The position numbers were made by a program, and so were the translations under genes. A stretch of DNA of 64,000 nucleotides from Oxytricha trifallax (taxonomy: Eukaryota > Ciliophora > Spirotrichea > Sporadotrichida > Oxytrichidae), in NCBI GenBank assembly GCA_000711775.1, contig ARYC01002014.1:21035-85034 (forward strand). Direction: 5' to 3'. Below, one piece after another: positions 45,340-58,888 of the stretch; positions within the stretch are counted from its first letter, which is position 1, and each line of letters opens with the position of its first letter. Below the pieces are notes generated by a model. That model searched no databases, was not told where the DNA came from, and saw only the letters and a list, made by a program, of their open reading frames with translations.

Positions 45340-47850
45340 CTGGTCACTTTTACCCGTAATTTAATGATTTCAGTGTTAATTCGTCGAATGATGTGCTACT
45401 AGGGCAGTGTCCAAGACCACTCTTCAACTAACAATTACGTTGATCCATGGCCATGAACTTGTGGTCCCTGGGTGAACATGACCACGAGCTCGATTTCCAC
45501 GTAACTATAACTTGAAAATGCATGAATTCAGTGTTAATTCATGAAATTACGTCAACGAATAAATTCATCAGATAATTGTCACTTGGTTACTGCCTTCTTG
45601 GTCGCGTGATCATAGTGACCGTGACCATGACCAGAGTAGCCACGTGACCATCACTTGAAATATATGAATTCAGTGTAAATCATTTGAATGATGTTCACTA
45701 ATCAATTCATCAGTAACCTCATTACGTTGTAAAACTCCTCTTGGTAATGAACGTGATCATGGTGGCCATGAACATGACCACAGTGTCATCGTATTTATCG
45801 CTTGAAAATGCATGATTCATTTATAATTCGTTGAATGACGTCAACCACTCAACTCATTAGTTACTTGATAATGTGGTTACTCCCCTTTTGATCATAAATG
45901 TGATCATGGCTATTATCATGAAAACAGTAACCACATAACCATCACTTGAAATTGTATTAATTCAATGTTAATTAGTCGAATGACGTCCACTCATCATTTC
46001 ATCACTTACTTGGTAACGTTTTTACTACCCTCTTGTTCATAAATTTGATCATGAGACCATGGCAATAACCACAGTGACCACGTAACTATCATATTAAATG
46101 GATGAATACATGTTAATTCGTCGAATGATGTTCATCCATCAGTTCATCAATAACTCGTTAATGTTGTTACTTCTCTCTTTCACCTGGCTGTGATCATGGT
46201 GAACATGACCATGATCCTAGAGACCACGAAACTAACACATGAATTAAAATGAATTCAATGTAAATTCGTCGAATGATGCCCAATCATCAATTTATCATTT
46301 ATTTGATAGACTGATTACTACCCTCTTGGTTATAACCGTGATAATGGTGTTCATTACAATGGCCACACTGACCATATGTCCATCACTTGAAAATAGATGA
46401 ATACATGTTTATTCGTCGAATGATGTTCATCCATCAATTAATCACATACTTGTTAATGTTGTTACTCCTTTCTTTGTCATGACCGTGAGTATTGTAAACA
46501 TGACCATGATAACAATGACCACATGACAATCACTAAAAAATTGATTAATACATGTTAATTCGTCGAATGATGTAAACCCATGAATTTATCATTATATTGA
46601 TTACGATATTACTCCCCTCTTGTTCATAAATTTGATCATAATAACATGACCATATGACCATCACATGAAAATGGATGAATACATGTTTATTCGTTAAATA
46701 ATTTCATTCACTCAACCTATCATTTTTTGGTTACGTGGGTACTATCATCTTGGTCATGAGCATAATTATGGTGACCATGACTATGATCCTAGTGACCATG
46801 TAACTAACACATGAAAATGAATGAATTCAGTATTAATTAGTCAAATCTCGCCAACCCCTCAATTTATCATTTTTTTGGTCAACTGGTTACTCCCCTCTTG
46901 TTCATAAATTTGATCATGAGACCATTAACATGACCAATGACCACATTACTATCACTTTAAAATGGATGAATTCAGTGTTAATTCGTCGAATGAAGTCTAC
47001 CAAAAAAATTATCAGTAACTTCGTATCTTGGTTACTGTCCTCTTGGTCATTACCGTTATCATGGTGACCATGATCATGACCATGACCACAGTGAACACGC
47101 ATCTATCACTTGAAAAAGCATAAACTCTGTGTTTATTCGTTGAATGACTTCCACAACTCAATTCATCAGATACTTTGTCTCTTGGTTACTGCCTTCTTTG
47201 TCATTAGCGAGATAATGATGATCTTGACCACTCGACTATAACTTTAAAATGCATGGACTCAGTAAAAATTCGTCTAATGAAGTCTACTTATTAATTCATC
47301 ATTTACTTGGTAACGTGGTTACTGCTCTCTTTTGTAATGACCGTGATTATTAAAACCATGACAATGACCACAATTACCACGTAACCATCATTTTAAAAAT
47401 GCTTAAATTAAGTGATAATTCGTCGAAAGATGCCCACTCATCAATTCATCAGTTACTTTATTATATTAGTTCTGCTCTATTTTTTATGACTGTGATCATT
47501 GTGACTATGACCATGACCACAGTGAACACATGATCATCACCTGAAAATGGATAAATACATGTTAATTCGTCAAATGACGTCCCCCATCAATTCATCAGTT
47601 ACTAAATCATGTGGTTACTGCCCTCTTGGTCTTGAGCGTGATCATGGAGACTATGACCATGACCACAGAGACTAAATGACCATCACTTGAAAATGCTTGA
47701 TATCAATGTTAATTCTTCGAATGATGTCCACCTATGAATTCATCAGTTACTTGATCATGTGGTTACTTTACTCGTGGTCAAGACGGAAATTATGGTGACC
47801 ATGACCACAGTGCCCGCGTGATCATCACATGAAAATGCCAAAATCATATG
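45340..47850. repeat. Satellite array, ~17 units of ~146 bp
   Basis: A block reading GTTAATTCGTCGAATGATG recurs near 45373, 45528, 45669, 45817, 45963, 46109, 46257, 46404, 46552, 46681, 46828, 46975, 47131, 47268, 47411, 47559 and 47707. Spacing is mostly 146-148 bp (range 129-157). Each unit also has a TGACCATGACCA-type cluster with short internal repeats, and CATCACTTGAAAATG before the block. Units are diverged from one another. Base composition is less AT-rich than the flanks. Confidence 0.93.
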
Positions 47851-49972
47851 GTACACATCTATCACGTATTTACAACAAAGATATTTATTCTTGTGTGATA
47901 TGAATTATATAACTTTTAATTTAGAGAGTTAAAAAAGATATAAACTTTTATATTTTGGCAGAGTTTTAAAGATAAATCCTTATTTTCCATTTAACAGATT
48001 AATTTATAGAGATTACTTATCAAATAATTTTAGATGTTTATTTAAATATAAGTCTACAAATCTAGGCAAAATTTGGAGTAAGAATCATGTTTTATTTAGC
48101 AGGAAAATATATAGTAAGCTCATTTTACTATAGTTATTTTTTTCAAATCTAAAACATCGAGATAATCTAAATGCTCTTATCTTTATTTAAATAAAAATAT
48201 TCTTAATATATATTAGAATTTAAAACAAATTAGTTACTATAAATAGTTAAAACAATTTAATAAATGAAGATAGAGTTTTGGTTACAATTGGATAGATTTT
48301 TTATTAGAACTAAAAATTAACATGGAAAAATTAATCATAAAAGTGTGTATCTGTATAGAATAAGACTAAATGAGTTCTTGCATCTTAACAATTTAACACA
48401 TATCATTTATTACAATTTATAGGTAACACTTTTAACTTTTAATTATTCTCTTTCCCAACAAATTTCTCTAACCAATTTTGCTTTGAGTCTAATAATACTC
48501 AGTTCAAGTATTCAAAATACCATAACAAATTCATTGCTATTGTTAATTCTTTGAAAATACAATATTATATAAACTCTATTAGTCTTTAGATAAATTAAAA
48601 AATAAAAAAAGTTTTTTTCTAACTTATTGTTTTAACATCAAAGAATCAATATAATCAATTTTCATCTATAAATATTGAAATTTTATTTACAATAAATAAA
48701 TGTTATATTAAATAATCTAAATCTTTAAAAATAAATCAATATTCTTATCTCAAGAGCATATTATAGAGATTATAAATTCAATTAAAATATTTAATTACTT
48801 ATATTAAGTTTAAATTTTAATTATTAAATAAAATTTATTACAAATTAATTAATAAATATTGTAGTTTTTATTTTGGATTTAATAGAATTATATAAAAGAC
48901 AGTATATTTGGAATGTTCATAAAAAAGTAAAAATAATAAATACATAAAAATATTCAATTTTAAAAATTGATATTATAAAATATAAACTGGAGAGAATCAC
49001 GTTAAAAATGTAATCATGTAAGTCCAATCAATTTTCTAATTTATTATAGAACTAGAAACTGGATGTTATTATTATTTGTAAAGTTGTTTAAATTATAAAA
49101 TTTGGTTGAGAACTTTGTATTCTAAAATAATATTAAACGTTGTGCTGATTAGATCATATTTTAAATTAAATAATAATAATAGATCTGTAATAATAATTCT
49201 ACTGTTTTTTTTTTATATTAAATGCTTTATTAAATTTCATTAATAAGAGAAATAGAAAGATTAATTTAATTTTATAGGCTAAAATAAAAAATAAACATCA
49301 AGGTTTTAATATAGATAATTTTGATTTCATAAATTAATTTTTTTATAACTGAAACTGGTTTTTTGTGATTAATATTAAGAATTTAATATAACTTATGGAA
49401 TGAATTTGTTTAAACAGATTTAGCAGATTAAATTTCTACAAGTTCTAGTATATCAAATATAAATTACTTACTTTCAAGTTTTAAAGTTTAAAATGCTCAA
49501 CAGTAAAGTGTAGAATTATATATTACTCAATTATATATTCTTTCCTCTTTTAGATTAAATAAGATTATTTTTTACTTGGATTTACTTGATATGTATAATT
49601 ATAATCACAATATAGTATTAAAATTATTTATTAGTTAATGAACACATCAAATTTTAAGGATAATATTATTAAACTTTTAAGTATTTCAGTAAATAATTAA
49701 TTATTTAAAGATGTTACTATTTTTCAATAAAAAATAAAAGAATATTAGATAATAGGATGATTGATTTTCCTAATATTTTATATAATAGTATTTTTTATAA
49801 AGGGATGATTTTCCATAGAATAGTATGGTAAATAATAAGATAGATAGTTAGTTAGTTAGTTTCCTAGTTAGTAAATCATTTAGGTAAGTAAATAGAAAAA
49901 ATACAAATCAATTTGTGAAGTTAGAGTGCACTTGAAATCAATGTAATTCATTACTATGAATGTTATGTCTCT
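47851..49972. other. AT-rich spacer with TAGT/GATA microsatellite
   Basis: A run of AGATAGATAGTTAGTTAGT lies at 49839. Otherwise no frame or long repeat is supported. Confidence 0.4.
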
Positions 49973-51904
49973 TCACTTGCTCTTAAATTATTTTCTGAAT
50001 TTTGTCTCATCCCACTTCCTTTTTAATAATTTCTGCTCCTTCTTCTTCCTTAGGAATGTTATCGCTTGCCTCTACTCTACTCTATTCTATTCTTTTACCA
50101 CTTTCTCACTTTCTTAGAATGCTGTTCTTGGCTTTAATTATTTTGTTCCATCATTCTAGAGATACCATTCGAACTCTGTCAAATCCTCTCCGAGCTCGCT
50201 GAATTTTCCCTCTCTCTTCTCTCCTTCTTCTTCAATATGAAATACTTGGGCGTCCCTCTGAATTAATTCTTCCCATTGATCAACATGCGACTGTTGGTTC
50301 ACCATCTCAGTATCAAATTCTTAACCAATATGTTCCCAAAGTGCCATTCTTCTTTTCTCAGTATTTCTATCGAGTTATTCTTTCTCTATGGTTGTGCATG
50401 ACTTTCCGATTACCATTTTGGTCTGTCCTACTTCACGGTTTAACATCATGTAGTATCTCACATGTTGAGCAAGTCTTTTGCAAAAATCTGGAATACAGGT
50501 TATCCGTTGAGTTCAAGTGCTAGGTGATTTGCAATTAAAATTGCTATCACCCCGCAGTCTTTTGGGTTATTCATTTGATTTGTATCTTGGTTTGTGAAAT
50601 CTTATCTGCTATCAACTCTTTTCTTATCATTTAAGAGATAAGATTTAGGTCATTTTTGTAGAAAAATCGGAAGTTATAATATTCGTAGAAATCAACAATC
50701 AGATATAAAAAGTGTTATCTTGAATTAATTCATAAAATATTATAAGTGAAATAATTTTAATTAAATAAGCCTCATAGAGTGTATCGTTTTCATTGTTTAT
50801 AGCAGACTTGTTTGAGTTAGGAATTAATCTTTTTAAGATATTTAAATCTGTGTTATTAAGGTTTGTTATGAATAATCCTAGTTATATAATTTTCAAATGT
50901 TAAGTCCAAAGAATGTCACTAAAGTTTTATATATTTTCGAACTCTTTCATTTCTTAGATCATTATGTTAATTAATCATTATATTGTAATTTTTCTATTAT
51001 TTAATCTAATAACATTCAGTTTTTAAATATAGAGAATGCTTTATTGATATATTATTTTTTAGTAAATTAACACAGAAAGATTTCAAGGTTGTTACTTTTA
51101 ATAGTAACAATTATGAATTGAAAATTTTGAAATTAATTTTTGTTATTAAAGCATGCAGTATTTTAAAGATTAAAATATATAAACAAGAATAATTTATAGT
51201 TTAAGAATTAAATATGATAAAGTGACTAGCAAAAAAAATAAAATTTCGGCGACTCACTCAGGGGATGAAAAACAAAAAATTTTGTCATGAGAGCTTTAAA
51301 ATGAAAAAAATTAGATCTCTCCTAAATAGTTTAAAACACTATGCGAAATGGCCTTGTCGAATAAAACGACTCATATATTCAAAACTAATAGACTCCATAT
51401 AAATCTTATCTTTATATGAATATATACATAAATTTATAATAAATTGATTACAAATTACATTTTTTTACAAGGTTTGTGTATTCTTTGAATATTTATTATT
51501 CCTATGTTTCTATTAATTTGACCTAATTGTTGATCTATCTCATGTGTTTCCTACCACTGCTAGGCTCCCTACTTCTCTCCTCCTCGTGTCAAAAATTCCC
51601 ATTTTCTTCGACTTTTTAATTACCTTTATAATGATACCAGTTTTTGATTGCGCTTTACCAGCTCACTGGTATTATGATTCCTTCAGTATCTTCATGTTGC
51701 CTCCAGATTTTATTGTTTTCTATCTTCCAATTCATCTGTCCTATAGTCTTTTCTATATGGGCTATACCATTGTAATTTAGGACTATAGGTCTATGTTATT
51801 CTGTGCATATTGAACTGTACTTCTTCTATAATCTATATGCAAACTCCCACAGTCTCCTCTTTAATGTGTTTACCTGGAATCAGACTGATGTGTTGCCAGC
51901 TCAT
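49973..51904 (-). pseudogene. Ulp1-like protein family, copy 2, with AT-rich interruption
   Basis: The upstream part (51904 to about 51545) reads MSWQHISLIPGKHIKEETVG, then after a frame change IIIPVSWQSAIKNWYHYKG. AT-rich sequence occupies about 50570-51540. The downstream part reads DCGVIAILIANHLALELNGQ (the DCG motif, with Asp and Cys present), then FQIFAKDLLNM-UGA. After frame changes it reads EFDTEMVNQQSHVDQWEELI and an acidic then basic tail to UGA 49973-49975. Copy 1 (ENCGLLAILVADHLALEL) aligns from the DCG motif through the tail. The family resembles C48/Ulp1 peptidases only at the Cys motif and a preceding W-rich stretch; a full triad is not shown. Confidence 0.55.
50570..51540. other. 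AT-rich segment interrupting Ulp1-like copy 2
   Basis: Coding similarity stops on both sides. The composition switches sharply to AT-rich and no frame is present. It could be an eliminated segment. No inverted ends were found. Confidence 0.45.
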
Positions 51905-52882
51905 CGTTAATCTAAATAACAAGATAAATAGCTAAAAATAAATTATTTAATTGAAGTTTTATTTAAGTTTCATCTTTCAAGATGTTGTATAAGATTCATA
52001 GTTGTAATAATTTAAATAGCTTATTAATTAATAGTATTAGTGTAATGAAACAAGATCTACACTTAATCAATAAAATAGTTTGATTTTATATATCAAGCAA
52101 CTTAATAGTAATAGTCAAGTATTAATCTGGAAAAAATGTATAAAATTAAAACAAAAAAGTTATACCTCTGAAAACAAGATTAGAAAACTGAGAAAAGAAA
52201 GAACATTCCCATTAAAATTATTGATAAATTCAAATATTAATTTCTAAATTATCGTATATTATTAGATTGGGAAATTAATTAATAAAATTGAAATAATTAT
52301 GGATAGAGGAATAATTTAAGAAATTATAACTAAAGAAGATTAAAGCTGAAAATACTGCTCAGTTTATTTTTTAAGAAAATATAGTAAAGAAAGCTAGTTA
52401 CAATGATTATTAAAAATTTACTGACAAATAAATGTTAAATTTTTATAATAAAACAATTGAAAATGACATAAAATAAAGATTTTCAATACATTAGAAATAA
52501 TTGAAGGTATTTTAAATTTATCTGCTATTCTTTTATCAGTTATTTAAGTCAATACTTGTAATATTTAATATTAAGTAAAGCCAAATAAGTTGATAAATTA
52601 TATTTATACACTGTTACTTAATAAAATTTATTTTAAACCTCAATAAAATTAAACATTCTGATAGAAAAATGTGCATTATTAAAATGGTGAAATTTGGGAT
52701 ATTTAAAACTTGACATAAAACAATTTAAATTTATTATTTTTACAAAAATGAAACAATATTTAACTAAATTAGCATATTTAACAACCATGTTCAATTTAAA
52801 ACGACAAGAAATAAGTAGATTAGTAAGGATTTTAAAAATAAAAGAGAATTCTGTATTTTTTTTATATTAAAAAAATCTATTA
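51905..52882. other. AT-rich spacer
   Basis: Nothing supported. Confidence 0.4.
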
Positions 52883-53149
52883 TATAACCCCATTGATCAA
52901 TTAAGACATGAGAATTGGAGTTAAGAACAATTAGATTAAAAATTAATTATAATTGGCTAGTAATATAAATAATTAGACTAAAATCAAATTAACACACCCT
53001 GATTGGATTATTTTATAAGGACAATTAATCGAGCCAATAGTGTTAATAATTAGCCCAAACACAATAATTATACTCCAATAATAATTAAGTCTTAATCTAT
53101 TTGTTCTTAACTCCAATCCTCGCTTCTTAATTGATCTATGGGGTTTTAT
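52883..53149. mobile_element. MITE B, copy 2 (267 bp), inverted relative to copy 1
   Basis: The ends TATAACCCCATTGATCAATT and AATTGATCTATGGGGTTTTA are inverse of each other. The core CACCCTGATTGG and CAATTAATCGAGCCAATAG is the inverse of the copy 1 core. Almost the same length as copy 1. Confidence 0.82.
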
Positions 53150-56100
53150 TTAATAAGATGTTTGAAAAAGAATTGAATCACATTCATACTGAAGTAATTT
53201 GGTTGGGGATAAAATAATATTTTAACATTACTAATATTATTTTAATGTTAAAGATATGCTAATTTTATCACTCTTATTTATTGCGTTAAAAATATATAAA
53301 TAAAACAAGATGAATAAATCGATCTATTGCAATTACATGATGCATATAGATTTAATAATAAATAGGAGAAATCTTATTCCCATAGATAAATTAAATAATT
53401 CTATGAATTTCAAAATAATACTTATAATCAATTTAGTTATAATAATTCATATTTTAACATCTAGTATTAATATAGGGAACATATATTATTAATTCAAATA
53501 ATTATCATAACAATTCTAAAATATAAAGTAAGAAAATGGATAGTATAAACTATGAAATTAAATAAAAAATGATTAATTATATATGTAAAAGTATGATTTA
53601 AATTTAAATGTTGGGGAGCAGAAAATTTTCTCTCCAAATATCTCCATTATTGATTATATTTACATATATCATTTATATAATTAAATTATTAATAAAACAA
53701 TTGATTTATTGCTAAAAAAAATAAATACGATCAATTTATAGTCAAGGTATGCAAATAATTGGCAAGATATATTTTAATAATTGTAAGATTATTATTAGTA
53801 ATTATTACATAATTTTGTAATTAAATCCTTAACAATAGTAAAAGTTAACATGTGAACTAATAGTAACTATCTCCTCTGTGATATAAATGATTTTAAGTTG
53901 ATAACCAGGATTTAGTTACATAAATATGCTTATTCAAGCATATTTATATTATAAAAATTTGTAAATGCACATGTATTTGACAATATTAAGCAAGTAAAAT
54001 TATAAAAATAGTAAATTGCAATGTCATTTATCACAATAACAATAATTTTTAACAAGCTCTTAACATTCCTAAATAGAACTATTAAACCAGAGAATATTAT
54101 GATGATACGATCTATATCTCTCTTTCTGTAATTTTGTGACTCTATATATATTTAAAAACGATAAAAATGTGAAAATAAATATAATATTCGATAACCATTT
54201 TTCTAGTGTAATAGTCACTGACTCTTCTCTAGTTAAAATTATTTTTATGAACATTATTCGAAGCAAAGAAAGAGATTTACAATTTTAAAAAAAAGGCTAA
54301 TGCATTTTTGTCTTACCTTATAAATTTATTTTACTTTCAATGTAAGGTTCAACTAATATATTTTTCTATTTCGTGATTTAAGAATATATTAAATTAATTC
54401 ATAAAATAATAAAGATTTTCTTTCTTAAATATTATATCAGCTATAAGATTATTGAATCTTCTTTAATTTATTTGAAGCATTATCTCGAAATTCTTCAAAC
54501 AAATATTGCAAAAAATTAAATTTTAATTTTTCTTAATGAATAAAATATATAGATCGTTAATTTTGTGTGAATAAGAAAGAAATATAATTTAAATTAAATT
54601 TCTTACATTAAAATAAGCTTTAAATTATTTTAAATGCAACAACTATAATTCTAGAAAAAAAAACATTTCATTAGTTATTGCAGCTTCTGTAGATTAATAA
54701 TTGAATTATATACCAAAATACAATACTTTAAAACGGCAAAGATAAGATTTATAAATTCATACGATTATCAAGAATGTTCCCATTTTGCCTCTTAAAAATA
54801 TTTAAATAATCATAGCAACCAGAAACTTTAATACTGGATTGTATAATATCTCAGTAGTACCTATTATTATTATTATTATTCTATGACAATAAACACATAT
54901 ATGCGCACATATAAAAAAATAAATCAATGAAAATAAAGTTCAAATGATAAATAGAGACAAATAGAGAACAAATAATTGAAAGAGTTATAAAAATAGAGGA
55001 GTGTTAATGAAATATTTTTATTAAATGAAGTGAAAATTTCATATTTTATAATTCTAATGACATTGTTATAAATGGAAGTAGAAATTTAGATTGCGTGAGA
55101 GATATGTGATTTCTCAATATTTAATTTATTTTTAACATAAATTACAACTTTAATTCATTTTTCATCATACATTGGGATATTTAAAAAGTTAATTATATTA
55201 TTAAAAGCATTATTTTAATATATTAGCAGTCTATGATTTAATAATAGTCTGATAAATTGTTGAATGAAATATTTTTTTAAAAAAATTTAAAGTTCTGTTT
55301 CCAGAAAAGTGTCTGAAAGATATAGTTTCGATATTATACAATTTATCAAACTCTTCTCTAATTATTATTCATTAAATAGAATCATTTTATTTTATTATAA
55401 TTATTTCAATAAAAATTAATTTTTATTTTAATACGGTAGCTATATAATGTATATAATTTAAATTTACTTTTATCAACATAATATTTTGCTTTTTATTTCA
55501 ATCAATATATATATATATTCTTACATTAGAAATTTGACAAAACAACTGAATTTAATAGTCAACATTTACGACTATTAGCATAAATTTAGAATAAAGTAAA
55601 AATACAATGCTAGCATAAAACTCACAGAAGCTTTATATTGTCAATAATCATGTAATTATCTATAACAAGATCTACATTAATTGTAACTCTTTTAGTGGTT
55701 TGAAAAAAGAAAAGTGTTACATATAGTTTTTGTTGTATTTTGAGAAACAATTATATGATGAAACAAATTGGCTTGAGGTAGTAGTACTGAGTTGTAATAG
55801 CAAATACTGAAAAAGTAATTGTAATTTTAAGTACTATTTATTATGCAAGCTATCATAAATTAAGTTCAACTCTCTTGTCGTAAGGGCATGTTTTATTTGA
55901 AAAGAATAAAACATATTTAAAATATGAAATGCCAGAAATAATTTAAATAAAAATGTACAAATAAAAACAATTTAATGGCGAGTTGTAAAGTGATTCACGA
56001 ATAAGCTACTTCCTTAATATTAAGATTTATTTTTAATGAAATAAGAAATATTATTATCAATACACACTCAACTAAGTTATATTAGTTTCAATAGTGCTGA

Positions 56101-56305
56101 TTAATTCATTAACATTATAATTAAATCGTTCTTGATCTTTTCAGAAGAAAAACTTAATATCCCACATTATGGAGTCTGAATATCTGCTATGAATTTAACT
56201 TAGTCAAAAATGGGCTCTCAAATTGCTAAAGATTGATTAATTAATGATATTTATAGAGTATTAAGGCATAATAAAACTTAGCTCATTAAAAATATATTTT
56301 ACTTA
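53150..56305. other. Long AT-rich region without recognisable genes
   Basis: It includes an ATT microsatellite at 54867-54882. A few short frames exist (for example 53310-53492), but with such AT content and a single stop codon they are expected by chance. Confidence 0.45.
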
Positions 56306-56700
56306 GAGTAATTAGATGCTGTATTGAAAGCGATCTTCATTCAATGGTAAAGGAATCAAAATGAGGTATAAATCAGTGACAATTGAGATACCAAAAAGGC
56401 CACGATCGTACTCATAATGGATAAGATTTTTGTAACAGGAAGACTTAAAGAAAAAACAGCAACTTTTCTTATCGACACAAGTAATCCACAATTGCACCTT
56501 CATTTTTGTATATATGTAAATAAAATAAATAATATACAGTTATTAAGCAATTAGAGAAATGTGGACATTAAATCGATTCTCGAGGAAGAAGGCTATCTTA
56601 TCAGTAGAAAAATAAGTAAACGAGAACAAATACATGGACTGCTAGGTGTTTATTTGCTACAATACGGCAATTATTGGTAAAAAAAAAGTCCCAATTTATC
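56306..56700. other. GC-richer island, coding strand undecided
   Basis: Plus-strand frames read IKMRYKSVTIEIPKRPRSYS or, in another frame, DKIFVTGRLKEKTATFLIDT followed by IKSILEEEGYLISRKISKRE. The minus strand is also open (MKVQLWITCVDKKSC). One of these is probably a small coding segment, but I cannot choose. The LIDT word recalls an aspartic-protease site, but nothing else supports that. Confidence 0.25.
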
Positions 56701-57568
56701 AATCGTAATTCCTCCAAGACGAGAATTTATTGTATTAAAAAATTTAATAATTGTAATTAATTTTTATTTTTAATAATTAAAATAAGGAAGCACTTCAGAG
56801 AAGCCATTAAATGGATGAAGTAGAAAGAAGTGAGAGATTATTGAAAAATATAATGAAATAGATGATAAAGAGGAGAGTATATAGGAGAATAAAGAACACA
56901 TAAAATATTTAGCAAAGCTTAATACACATAAAGAATTAAACTAATAATTTATAGCTAATGCGTTTCTTACACTAAAATTTGCATTTGTATCAATAAATTT
57001 AATTTTATATTTAAACTGAAACAAAATTATAAGTAACATAGATGAAATTACAATTAAACCACGTCTGTTGCACACTCCGTATAAATGAATTAAATATTTA
57101 TTCTTCAGTTTCACAAGCATATTTTAATAATTTTGTTTTATTTCTTAAATCCTTGCACATTAAAAATATTTTACCCTCTACTTATTTTTTGTTGTTGATT
57201 CTTTTTATTGGGGTTATTAGAATCATAATTTCAAGGTTTAAATCTATGTAATAGTAGATAGAATACGGCTGATGCCAATAAAATTAAGTTAATTATATAG
57301 TTCATTACAATATAAAATTAAGAGTTTTAGATAATTTATCTCACTTAATAATAAAAATTATAAATTTGAATATATACTGAAAATGCATTAATCGAGATTT
57401 TTAAAATAAATTATTCATATATTTCTACCTGTCAATACTTATGAAATTTATTGTCAAGATAATATCATCAATGAAGAATTGAAGAGTAGTAGTGAATTGA
57501 TTAAAGCAAGGGTTTTAAAAATTTAGATGTCTTTATATTTATTAAAGAAATGTTATATATTAATCGAT
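56701..57568. other. AT-rich spacer
   Basis: Nothing supported. Confidence 0.4.
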
Positions 57569-57996
57569 ATTGTAGGAATACATTTAAAATTATGAATTAG
57601 TTTTTTAAATTAAATAAATAATTAATTAAATTTTGTAGTAATTAAAGATTTGTTTATTTTAAACGATTTTGGTTTCATTCGACTGGGTATTAAAAATTAG
57701 CTTCACTTTGTTAATGGCGATACAATATACTACCCATCACTGAAGCGAGATAACAAGACTTTAATTGGTGGGTATAATTTAATGAATTAAGAATGTGTGC
57801 AATTAAAGTCAAGTTATCTAGTATCAGGAAAGTGGTATAAAGTATTGCAAAATAACAAAATCCAGCTAATATTGAATTATTTATGGAATGAAATGAAAAT
57901 CCTTTAAATTACCAAATCTTTAATTGCCACAATATCTAATTAATTATTTATTAATTTAAATTAATTTTACTATTTTTAATGGATTCCTTATATCTT
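57569..57996. mobile_element. MITE C2, decayed copy
   Basis: ATTGTAGGAATACATTT at the left and AAAATCCAGCTAATATTGAA near 57862 follow MITE C1 (ATTGTAGAAATACATTTG and AAAGTCCAGCTAATTTTGAA). GCGAGATAACAAGACTTTA and TCAAGTTATCT mark the palindrome centre. The arms no longer pair well. The right border is approximate. Confidence 0.7.
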
Positions 57997-58305
57997 AAAA
58001 TAATTATATTATAAATGTGTGATAAAAAACAATTGATAATTAAATAAATCTTATGAGATATTACAACAAATTATTTCAAAGCCTATCGATATAAATGTGA
58101 ATTTAGTGAACATCGAATTGAGATATTTGTTTTTAATATTCAATGGTATTGGAATAAATACGAAAATAAATTGAGGAAAGACTTGCTTGTATACAAAATA
58201 ATATATTTAAATTTTTATTATGATGATAATTAATGAGTTATAGTCAAAATTAAATATTTATCAATTCACTGTTTAATACTAAAATTAAACCATCAAATTT
58301 AGTCG
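57997..58305. other. AT-rich spacer
   Basis: Nothing supported. Confidence 0.4.
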
Positions 58306-58495
58306 CGACGTAGAAGTATCTGAGTGAGTTGACGTGGCAATCAATGACATGGCAAGTCGTAAACTAAAAAACTCCAAAAAACCACCTCGTCCCCCATTCC
58401 ACTTCTCCCTGTACCGAGATGCATACGAGACAAGAGCCTAGCTATCAACTAGGAGTATCCCCCGCAGAGCTAGCAGAGATCTGCGATTTTTAATA
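58306..58495 (+). other. GC-rich island with HMG-box-like motif
   Basis: About 190 bp of much higher GC than its flanks. The plus strand reads ASRKLKNSKKPPRPPFHFSL followed by YRDAYETRA; in another frame it continues YQLGVSPAELAEICDF. PPRPP-F-F-LYR resembles the start of HMG boxes, and SPAELAEICDF could be its second helix. A one-frame change separates the two parts. It has the look of a single macronuclear-destined segment set in eliminated DNA. Confidence 0.35.
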
Positions 58496-58888
58496 TAAGT
58501 GCAATCAATTTATAATTAGAAGATAAAGTAAGAATAAATACAAAAACATTCATAAAAAGATATGATCAAAAAGTTTAACATATTTAAAAATGAAATGATA
58601 AATCATAGAAAAAATAAAAAGTTAAAAATATTAAAAATAAATAAATTAATATTCACTTATTAATTACATATATAAAAAGAGAGGATTTATCTTTTGTAAA
58701 CTTTAATCAAATGATTAGTAAGACTTAATGGTTCAATATGATTCTAAGTATCTAAGGCAAATAAGTAGTAAATATGTTCTATAAGAATATGTGTTGATGT
58801 GAGTGTCAACAAAAAAGAGTTTAGGATTGCTAGGCACAAAATTTCTTCATTTTATTGACAAACTTTTGTAAATTTATACAGTTATCTC
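58496..58888. other. AT-rich spacer
   Basis: Nothing supported. Confidence 0.4.

Noticed and set aside
46914..47102. His-rich open frame on the minus strand (GHGHDHGHH)
   Set aside because: It is a translation of the TGACCATGACCA satellite units, changes from unit to unit and has no gene context.
45340..47850. CRISPR-like array
   Set aside because: The units are diverged along their whole length with no short constant repeat and unique spacers, and the genome is a ciliate's.
53310..54266. Short open frames in the 53-56 kb AT-rich region
   Set aside because: With one stop codon and very AT-rich sequence, frames of 60 or more codons are expected by chance; the composition is Ile/Asn/Lys only.
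56306..56520. Retropepsin-like protease (FLIDT)
   Set aside because: A single word match in one of several open frames; no Gly after Asp-Thr and no second motif.
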